Source: Bradyrhizobium viridifuturi (GTDB lineage: Bacteria > Pseudomonadota > Alphaproteobacteria > Rhizobiales > Xanthobacteraceae). Taken from it: a stretch of DNA of 64,000 nucleotides. The notes under the pieces are model-generated. The model was not told the DNA's origin, searched no databases, and was given only the letters and a program-made list of their open reading frames with translations. This document shows positions 57,577 to 64,000 of the stretch, piece after piece. Position 1 is the stretch's first letter. Each line of letters opens with the position of its first letter. The stretch lies in assembly GCF_001238275.1 (NCBI RefSeq), contig NZ_LGTB01000027.1, positions 59,784 to 123,783 on the forward strand, written 5' to 3'. The translations under genes were made by a program, and so were the position numbers.

Positions 57577-60500
57577 CTAGTTGTTCGTCGTCGGCAGGTC
57601 GTTCGGACCGTACTGCTTGAACTCGAAGATCTTGCGGGTCAGGCCGGGCGCCAGCGCGGAGATCGGGTTGACGCGCAGCACCGGCTGGCTCGGCGTTCCC
57701 ACCACCTCATATGTCACGCCGATCAGGCCTTCATTGCTGCCGGCGCCGAGAAAGATCCCGAAGAACGGGATCTGGCCGAACATGTTGTTCAAGCCGTACA
57801 TCGGAATGAAGGTGCCGTTCATCCGCACCTGGTTGCCGACATAATCGATGCTGCCTTCGATGGTCGCGCCGATGCTCGGTCCCTTGACCACGCCGTTGCG
57901 GATCGAAAGCTGACCACTCTGGCGGGTGAACTCGGCACGCAACGCGTCAAATCCGATGCCGTTCTGGGTGCTGACCGGCCCGCCAGCGACGGCGCGATCG
58001 AGTTGGGTTTCGCCCTTCACCGAGAAGCCGGAGATGTTGATAAGACCTTCCCTCGGGCCCGGCTCGGGGATCGGCGGCTCCATCGCGAGCGTGAGCTGGC
58101 CGCCGACCACCTTCGAATAGGTGTCGATGAAACGCAGGAACGCGCCGGCGTCGCCGGTTTGCAAATAGATCACCTCGCGGCCCTGCTGGCGGCCGCGCAT
58201 GTCGACCGAGACGGGGGTGTCACGGCCGACCTTGCCGCTCAGCGTGAATGCCTTGAAGAACCCGTTGCGGCGCGAGATCTTGGCGTCGACGCTGCGCAGC
58301 GCCTCGCCGTTGAAGCCGGCCACCGCGCCGAGTTTCAGATCGACATCGAAATCGGTGGTCTTGGTCTTGCTCTTGGGATCGCTGTCGCGGCCGGAGATCG
58401 CCGACTTCAGGAAGCCGCGGCCATCGAACACGTCGCCGCGCATCGTCACCTTGATGACGCCGTCGGGCCCGCGATCGGCGCGCAGCGATGTCTTGTCGCC
58501 TTCCGACGGCGCGTAGGTCGGGAAGTTCGCATTCATGAGATCGCCGTTCTGGTCGACCTCGAGCGCGCCCTTGATCGAAACGCCGGCGCCGTCGATCGAG
58601 ATGTCCTCGAACCGCGTCGATTGCCCCTTCGGCACCACGTTGAAGGTCGCCTTGCCGGCCCTGCCCTGCGTCTTGACCCAACCGGGCAGGATGTTGTCGA
58701 GCTTGAGCTGGGTCAGGTCAGCCTCGACGCCCATCTTGGTGGTGGGATTGTCGCCGCTGCCGATCTTGCCGTTCAGCTTGATCGGGATGGCACCGGAGAC
58801 GGCAGGACCGAGATCGAGTCCGAGGCGGGCGCGGCTCGCATCGTCGAGCGTCGCCTGCAGCTTGACGTCGGCATCGCCGTCGGTCGGCTTGCGATAGTCG
58901 AGCGAAGCCGCCTGTCCGTTGATCTTGACGTCGCCCTTGACCTGGAAGCCGGCGTTGCTGGCAACCAGCTTCAGCGTGTTGGCCTCGAGCTTCTGGTTCA
59001 TCACCAGCTTGTCGACGGCAACGCCGGTGATGTCGGCCGCGACCGAGTACATCGTGTCGGCCTTGGTGAGCTCGCCCTTCACCGGCATGCCGAGATTGAT
59101 CGTCGCCGTGACGTTGCCCTTGCTGGCGTTGGGATCGATCGGCGGACCGGAGAGGTCGCTGAGCCGGTCGGATGCGAGGATCTCGGCGGCGGCCGGCACC
59201 GGACAATCGACCCGGAACTTGACCTTCGACGGCGACGGCTTCGGCGCCATGTCGGGCACCTCGAAGGTGAAATCCGACAGCGTGATCTTGCGGCCCGCCG
59301 GCGTGTCGGCGATGCCCTGGTTGATGGTCACGGTCGCGGTGCGGCCGGTCACCCTGGCCTTCAGATCCGCATCATGCACCGCGGGCATCTGATCCACCGG
59401 GCGCACCGTGACGCCGGACGCGACGATGTTGACCGAGAGACCGTCATCCGGGATCGGCGGTCCCTTGCGCGACAGGTTATGCACCGGCGAATTGACGCCG
59501 ACATCGATGCGCTGGAGCGTACCGCGGTCGATCCGCTCGATCACCCATTCGCGCACCTCGGGCACGATGATGACCGGCCACATCCGCTTCAGGGCGGACG
59601 CCGACATCGGCGTGCCGGCGAATCCGAGCTGCAGCCGCGGCTCGCCGGAATAGTCGATGCTGCCGGTGCCGGCGACGCCGATCTCGCCGTTGGAGATGTC
59701 GGCCTGGGTCAGCAGCACCCGCTTCTTCTCGGTGTCGAAGCGGAAGCCGATGTTGATGCGATTGAAGATCAGCGGCGGTTCGTTCTTGTCGGCGCCGGCG
59801 AGCACGATGGTGCCGCCGGACAGCCCCGCCTGCCAGTCGGTGACATTATCGTTGGGCGGCTCAAGATGCCCGAGCAGCGTGATGCGGTTGGCGCCCGAGA
59901 CGATCTTGATCGGCGCCAGCAGCACCCGCCGCCCCGAATCCCATTCGACGCTCATCTCGGCCGAATCGACCGGCATCGGGTAGTCGGGCGTGTCGGTGTC
60001 GATGATGTTGCCGGCGCCGACATTGATCTTGCCGCGGAAATAGGTCGGCAGCCCGTCGCGGCCGAGCTCGCCCTTCATCTCGCCCGACAGCGGCAGGTCG
60101 GCGGTGTAGGTGAGATCCTTGGTCCGCATCGCGAGCAGGATGTTCCGGGTGGACACCTTGTCGGCCTTGATGTCGACCGAGCGCACGCCGTTCTGCTGCG
60201 GTCCGACCAGGACGCGCACCGACCAGGGCTTTGCGCCCTCCTCGCCAAAGCTGAGCGCAACGCCGCCGCCGCTCGGGCGCCGCAGGCTCAGGCTGATATT
60301 CTCGAAGCTCCATTTGTTGCCGCGCTGCTGGTCGTCGACGACCAGATTGCCGTTCTTCAGACCGATCTCGTTGAGGTTCTGACCGTCGAGGCCGGTCATG
60401 CTGAGGCTGTCGAGCCAGTCGAGACCAGCCAGCAGCCCGCTCTGGGCCGAATCCGGCGCGGCCGCCGAGGGCTCGGAAGCAACCGGCGGCGAGGCAGCCG

Positions 60501-61278
60501 GCGGCGGCGCTGCGGGCGCCGGACGCGGGAATGTCGGCGGCAGGCCCGCCTCGCGCTTGGAGGCGACGCCGGTCGCCAGCGGTTTTGCGGTGTCGCCGGC
60601 GGACACGGTCACATTGCCATCGGGCGTGATGCGGACCGACAGTTCCGCGTCGACCAGATTGAGGCTCTCCGCCCGCAACTGGCCCATCAGCAGGGCCGTC
60701 CCCGACAACCGCACTTCGGCTTTCGGCGCGCTGGCAACCACCGCGTGGTCGCGGTCGCGCACGATGATGTCGCGGATGCGCACCGCGATCCTGACCCGGC
60801 CGGCGCGCTCGATCTGCGTTCCGCCGACCTCGACCGTGTTGCCGTGGCCGATATTCTCCTCGATCGCCGCGGCCAGCCACGGCGTCGCCAGATCGAGATT
60901 GATCGGACCGGCGCCGAGCCGCCACCACAATGCGCCGAAACAGGTCGTGAAAAGCACGACCAAGACCACGAGAACCAATCCGATGCGACGGATCCAGCGC
61001 TCGCCATGCAGCCAGCGCTGCATGCCGGAGCAGAAATCGGTGAAGCGATGCAGATTGGTGTTGGAACGCGACAGCAATTGCCGCGCACGGTTGCCCGCCG
61101 CCTCATCCTGCTCGTCCCACGCGGCGTCGTCTTCCCATTGCGAGAAGTCAGACCCGGCGCGCGGATTTGGACCCTGCGGCGACGTGTTCCTTGCCATTGC
61201 CTCTCGGTGCTGACGGCGAAGCTGCTCGCCGTCATCGGGGTGCCCGTCGATTCGTATCGAGCGCTCCCGTGCCGGCAT
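57577..61278 (-). CDS. AsmA/YhdP-like large inner-membrane protein (DUF3971/AsmA_2)
   Basis: A 1,233-residue protein: an N-terminal polar region, one transmembrane helix at about 99-119 (IGLVLVVLVVLFTTCFGALW) and a very long periplasmic part of repeated beta-strands. Recognisable blocks are the AsmA-like N-terminus (GPINLDLATPWLAAAIEE) and the C-terminal FIPMYGLNNMFGQIPFFGIF. YhdP and TamB relatives bridge the periplasm and move phospholipid to the outer membrane. The start at 61278 is used; MARNTSPQGP at 61197 is an alternative. A 1,310-codon open frame on the opposite strand is a codon-bias shadow. Confidence 0.88.
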   Translation of the reverse strand: MPARERSIRIDGHPDDGEQLRRQHREAMARNTSPQGPNPRAGSDFSQWEDDAAWDEQDEAAGNRARQLLSRSNTNLHRFTDFCSGMQRWLHGERWIRRIGLVLVVLVVLFTTCFGALWWRLGAGPINLDLATPWLAAAIEENIGHGNTVEVGGTQIERAGRVRIAVRIRDIIVRDRDHAVVASAPKAEVRLSGTALLMGQLRAESLNLVDAELSVRITPDGNVTVSAGDTAKPLATGVASKREAGLPPTFPRPAPAAPPPAASPPVASEPSAAAPDSAQSGLLAGLDWLDSLSMTGLDGQNLNEIGLKNGNLVVDDQQRGNKWSFENISLSLRRPSGGGVALSFGEEGAKPWSVRVLVGPQQNGVRSVDIKADKVSTRNILLAMRTKDLTYTADLPLSGEMKGELGRDGLPTYFRGKINVGAGNIIDTDTPDYPMPVDSAEMSVEWDSGRRVLLAPIKIVSGANRITLLGHLEPPNDNVTDWQAGLSGGTIVLAGADKNEPPLIFNRINIGFRFDTEKKRVLLTQADISNGEIGVAGTGSIDYSGEPRLQLGFAGTPMSASALKRMWPVIIVPEVREWVIERIDRGTLQRIDVGVNSPVHNLSRKGPPIPDDGLSVNIVASGVTVRPVDQMPAVHDADLKARVTGRTATVTINQGIADTPAGRKITLSDFTFEVPDMAPKPSPSKVKFRVDCPVPAAAEILASDRLSDLSGPPIDPNASKGNVTATINLGMPVKGELTKADTMYSVAADITGVAVDKLVMNQKLEANTLKLVASNAGFQVKGDVKINGQAASLDYRKPTDGDADVKLQATLDDASRARLGLDLGPAVSGAIPIKLNGKIGSGDNPTTKMGVEADLTQLKLDNILPGWVKTQGRAGKATFNVVPKGQSTRFEDISIDGAGVSIKGALEVDQNGDLMNANFPTYAPSEGDKTSLRADRGPDGVIKVTMRGDVFDGRGFLKSAISGRDSDPKSKTKTTDFDVDLKLGAVAGFNGEALRSVDAKISRRNGFFKAFTLSGKVGRDTPVSVDMRGRQQGREVIYLQTGDAGAFLRFIDTYSKVVGGQLTLAMEPPIPEPGPREGLINISGFSVKGETQLDRAVAGGPVSTQNGIGFDALRAEFTRQSGQLSIRNGVVKGPSIGATIEGSIDYVGNQVRMNGTFIPMYGLNNMFGQIPFFGIFLGAGSNEGLIGVTYEVVGTPSQPVLRVNPISALAPGLTRKIFEFKQYGPNDLPTTNN

Positions 61279-61507
61279 CGCCGCCTATCCTCGCCTAATC
61301 ATGTTACTCGCCGATGGCCCCCAGAACGGACCAAACCAACCAATCAAAAAGCCAATTCAGCAAGCGGACGGGTTACGCGTCGAATTCCTTGTCACCATAC
61401 TCCGCGGCCATCAAACTTGCCCAGCGGCCGACGCGAATCCGGCCACTGCGAATAAGACCCGCAATACCCCAATGGTTGAGCTTCGGAAAGCGACGAAAGG
61501 AAGGCGT

Positions 61508-62245
61508 ATGTCCAAGAAAACGCGCAAGAAATCCTCCAACACAACCGGAAAGCGGGTCGCAACAAAGGTTGCGCGCACCGCAAGCGCAAGCACTGGGAAG
61601 TCCGCGACGAAAACCCGCACAACGGTTGCGAAAAAGCCTGTGGCCAAGACAGCCAACAAGAAGGCCACAACGAAGCCAAAGGCCAAATCCGCAGCGGGTG
61701 TTCAAGGCAAAGCCTCGCACAAGGCTGCATCGAAACCGTTAAAGCCGGAGCCGGGCCCGACCGTGACCAAGTCGCCCGCTGTCACACTTGCCGAGGGTGC
61801 CGCGGCGCCTGGCTTCGACCTGCCGCGCGATGGCGGGGGCAGCGTTTCGCTGAAGGATTTCGCCGGCAAGAAGCTGGTGCTGTTCTTCTATCCCCGCGCC
61901 GACACCCCCGGCTGCACCAGGGAGGCGATCGACTTCACCCGGCTCAAGGGCGAGTTCGTTGCTGCCGGTACCGAGGTGGTCGGCATTTCAGCCGATACAG
62001 TTAAGGCGCAGGAGTCATTTCGAAACAAACACCAGCTATCGGTGCCGCTGGTCTCGGATAGCGCCCATCAGATGCTGGAGGCGTACGGCGCCTGGGGCGA
62101 AAAATCCATGTATGGCAGGACCTTCATGGGGATCATTCGCACCACGGTTCTGGTCGATTCCAGTGGAAAAGTCGCCCGAATCTGGCGCCATGTGAAGGTC
62201 GATGGCCATGCCGAAGCGGTATTGGAGGCCGCCCGGTCGCTCTGA
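61508..62245 (+). CDS. BCP-type peroxiredoxin with a histone H1-like N-terminal tail
   Basis: A 245-residue protein. Residues 1-90 are Lys/Ala/Thr/Ser/Pro-rich (SKKTRKKSSNTTGKRVATK and onward), like histone H1 or AlgP tails. Residues 92-245 are a thioredoxin-fold peroxidase of the bacterioferritin-comigratory (Prx Q) group. The peroxidatic cysteine is C136 in YPRADTPGCTREAIDF; the usual resolving Cys five residues later is absent, implying a 1-Cys mechanism. LVLFFYPRADTPGCT and GRTFMGIIRTTVLVD are typical. AAGGAAG precedes ATG 61508; the frame is open to 61301. It may protect DNA or bind the nucleoid, which is inference. Confidence 0.87.
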   Translation: MSKKTRKKSSNTTGKRVATKVARTASASTGKSATKTRTTVAKKPVAKTANKKATTKPKAKSAAGVQGKASHKAASKPLKPEPGPTVTKSPAVTLAEGAAAPGFDLPRDGGGSVSLKDFAGKKLVLFFYPRADTPGCTREAIDFTRLKGEFVAAGTEVVGISADTVKAQESFRNKHQLSVPLVSDSAHQMLEAYGAWGEKSMYGRTFMGIIRTTVLVDSSGKVARIWRHVKVDGHAEAVLEAARSL

Positions 62246-62345
62246 CGGAAGGGGTTCCGTTTCCTGAAAATTAACCATGGCGGGCTCAAATCGGCCCCGC
62301 AAATTAGCCGTACGGAGCTTGGTCCGACCGGCCGCGGGAGTACCG

Positions 62346-63701
62346 ATGTCGAGCCGGTCCGGTCATCACCAGGAATACCAGAAACACCATCATCCCCAGG
62401 ACCATGGCCGCGCACCGGCGCGCCGTTCGGCCGCCCATCACGCCGCACCGGCGGCGGCCTCCGGCGAGGGCTATACCCTGGTCCATGCCGGCAAGCAGGT
62501 CCGGTTCGGGCCGGTCGTGTTCTGGATCGCGGTTGGCACGGTGGTCCTGCTTGGCATGTGGTCGGCGGCGACCGCGACCTATTTTGCGTTCCGTGACGAC
62601 GTCCTGACCCGGCTGATCGCGCGCCAGGCCGAGATGCAATACGCCTATGAGGACCGCATCTCCGAGCTGCGCGCCAAGGTCGATCGCACCACCAGCCGCC
62701 AGTTGCTCGACCAGGAGCAGTTCGACCAGAAGCTCGACCAGATCATGAAGCGGCAGTCGACGCTGGAATCGCGCGCCACCGCGCTCGGCGCGATGCCCGA
62801 TGCCACCTCGACCGGTTCGATCAAGCCGCAGGGCCGCGCCGAGGCGGCGCCGTCATCCGGCACGCCAAAGCCCTCCCCGATCAGCGACACCGTGATCTTC
62901 GTGGCGCCGCCGGATCGAGAGGCGCGGCTGGAATCGCGCGCCCCGCTGATCGCCAAGGCGCAGCCGAACCAGTTCGCCAAGGCCCAGGGCGTCGACAACG
63001 TCCTGGTCCGTCTGCAGACCTCGCTTGACCAGGTCGAGCGCCGCCAGGTCGCCGCGCTCTCCTCGGTCGAGGACGGCATCGAATCGCGGGTGCGCCGGAT
63101 GCGCGGCGTGATCTCTGATCTCGGCCTCAACATGTCGCAGCTCGAAGCCGCGGTGCCGCGCTCCGGCATGGGCGGCCCCTATGTGCCGGTGAAGCTCGCG
63201 CCCGACGCCGGCGCGTTCGAGCGCCAGCTCTACCGCATCAACATCAACCGCGCGCAGATGCAGCGCCTGAACCAGACATTGGCGTTGGTGCCTTACCGCA
63301 AGCCTGTGGTCGGCGAGGTCGAGTTCACCAGCGGCTTCGGCGTTCGCAGCGATCCCTTCCTCGGCCGGCCGGCAATGCACACCGGCCTCGACTTCCGCGC
63401 CGCGCAGGGCGACCCGGTACGCGTCACCGCCAACGGCAAGGTGGTGTCGGCGGGCTGGGCCGGCGGCTATGGCCGCATGGTCGAGGTCGACCACGGCAAT
63501 GGCCTTTCGACCCGCTACGGCCATCTCTCCGAGATCGGCGTCAAGGTCGGCGAATACGTCAAGATCGGCCAGGTGATCGGCGCGGTCGGGTCGACGGGCC
63601 GTTCCACCGGTCCGCATCTGCACTACGAGACCCGCATCGACGGCGAAGCGGTCGATCCGCAGCGCTTCCTCCGCGCCGGCATCCGGCTCAGCGCGGGCTA
63701 G
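62346..63701 (+). CDS. M23-family peptidoglycan endopeptidase (membrane-anchored)
   Basis: A 451-residue protein. A His/Arg/Ala-rich cytoplasmic start is followed by one transmembrane helix (VVFWIAVGTVVLLGMWSAAT), a coiled-coil region at about 95-160 (EMQYAYEDRISELRAKVDRT) and a C-terminal LytM domain. The zinc ligands are in MHTGLDFRA and GPHLHYETR, with GYGRMVEVDHGNGLSTRYGH between. It should cleave or help remodel peptide cross-links in the periplasm. The start at 62346 follows GGGAG; ATG 62277 is also possible. A terminator hairpin follows at 63729. Confidence 0.88.
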   Translation: MSSRSGHHQEYQKHHHPQDHGRAPARRSAAHHAAPAAASGEGYTLVHAGKQVRFGPVVFWIAVGTVVLLGMWSAATATYFAFRDDVLTRLIARQAEMQYAYEDRISELRAKVDRTTSRQLLDQEQFDQKLDQIMKRQSTLESRATALGAMPDATSTGSIKPQGRAEAAPSSGTPKPSPISDTVIFVAPPDREARLESRAPLIAKAQPNQFAKAQGVDNVLVRLQTSLDQVERRQVAALSSVEDGIESRVRRMRGVISDLGLNMSQLEAAVPRSGMGGPYVPVKLAPDAGAFERQLYRININRAQMQRLNQTLALVPYRKPVVGEVEFTSGFGVRSDPFLGRPAMHTGLDFRAAQGDPVRVTANGKVVSAGWAGGYGRMVEVDHGNGLSTRYGHLSEIGVKVGEYVKIGQVIGAVGSTGRSTGPHLHYETRIDGEAVDPQRFLRAGIRLSAG

Positions 63702-63998
63702 CTCAATCCCACGACCATCGATCTGAACATCGGCGCAAGCGTCTCGCTTGCGCCGATTTCGTTGTGCTTCAGCGGCGGCCGCCGCCGCCCACTGCCGCCA
63801 CCCGGCCCGCCGCCACCGAACCCGCCACCGCCGAATCCGCCGCCCGGCCCGAACGGGCCACCGCCGCCACCGGGACCAAACGGTCCGCCGGGCGAGCCAA
63901 AGCCGCCGGGGCCAGGACCAGTCGTTCCGCCACTCAGCGGATCAGGTGCAGGACCGCCGCCGCCGCCAGGCGGCAGTCCGCCTGATGGTCCGGACGGC
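63698..63998 (-). CDS. C-terminal end of an unidentified Gly/Pro/Phe-rich protein
   Basis: Only the last 100 or so codons lie in the window. The frame reads stretches such as GGFGSPGGPFGPGGGGGPFG and ends, as given, at TAG 63698-63700, overlapping the peptidase stop. The last 24 codons run back through the peptidase terminator hairpin, which is odd. If one G is missing from the G-run near 63785-63795, the frame would instead end at TGA 63769-63771 after GGGRR. The identity of the gene is unknown. Confidence 0.45.
   Translation of the reverse strand, partial: PSGPSGGLPPGGGGGPAPDPLSGGTTGPGPGGFGSPGGPFGPGGGGGPFGPGGGFGGGGFGGGGPGGGSGRRRPPLKHNEIGASETLAPMFRSMVVGLS
63729..63757 (+). terminator. Terminator hairpin after the M23 peptidase gene
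   Basis: ATCGGCGCAAGCG (63729-63741) and CGCTTGCGCCGAT (63745-63757) form a perfect 13-base stem with a TCT loop, followed by TTCG. It lies between two convergent genes and may work in both directions. Confidence 0.7.
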
Positions 63999-64000
63999 CC

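Noticed and set aside
57523..61455. 1,310-codon open frame on the plus strand
   Set aside because: It is the antisense of the AsmA-like gene. GC-biased third positions keep the opposite strand free of stops, and the translation is Arg/His/Ala-rich without any domain.

Overview
The window reads as chromosome of a Bradyrhizobium-like alphaproteobacterium (Hyphomicrobiales, Nitrobacteraceae). Support comes from high GC, GC-rich palindromic intergenic elements, the ordered nifS-sufBCDS-sufT-sufA cluster, Omp25/31-type porins sharing an ADLAARPYTKAP motif, a complete branched-chain amino-acid (Liv) ABC transporter with its binding protein, and a class I PHB synthase. I found no rRNA, tRNA, CRISPR array or intact insertion sequence.

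Layout. 1-4 kb (minus): aminotransferase-hom-glpX, then a small lipoprotein. 4-9 kb: phaC, a MAPEG protein, a decayed phage-type ART gene, and a DUF1254 protein. 9-12.7 kb (minus): methyltransferase, two non-equivalent ArgC types side by side, and a PaiB-like FMN protein. 13-19.4 kb: metallo-beta-lactamase-fold protein, DedA protein, small membrane protein, parE, porin, SDR. 19.4-30 kb: second porin, FAD monooxygenase, secreted metacaspase, a block of AraC/TetR/AraC regulators and a large autotransporter. 30-33.5 kb: RhlE-type helicase and a diguanylate cyclase. 33.5-38.3 kb: the Liv operon, with a possible 36-residue membrane protein at its end. 38.9-46.5 kb: TfoX-domain protein and the nifS/suf Fe-S cluster operon. 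46.9-52.5 kb: hydrolase, SugE-like transporter, GST, anmK, tyrS, MFS. 52.5-57.6 kb: an accessory stretch carrying a recombination scar made of broken 3' ends of its two flanking genes. 57.6-64 kb: AsmA/YhdP-like protein, peroxiredoxin with a histone-like tail, M23 peptidase, and the end of a Gly-rich gene.

Two observations stand out. First, at least seven single-base deletions break six genes (hom, the paiB-like gene, parE twice, an SDR gene, the autotransporter gene, sufB). Each is repaired by adding one base at a short homopolymer, and parE, sufB and hom are normally indispensable or needed for prototrophy, so sequence error is the likeliest cause. Second, at 54411-54706 a fragment of the AsmA gene 3' end is joined to a fragment of the MFS gene 3' end, both copies of genes flanking the region. 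The accessory cargo on either side is a divergent pair: a winged-helix/alpha-beta-hydrolase fusion and an FAD oxidoreductase. The fusion's C-terminus is encoded antisense to the MFS remnant. This pair is the best candidate here for an undescribed small system.
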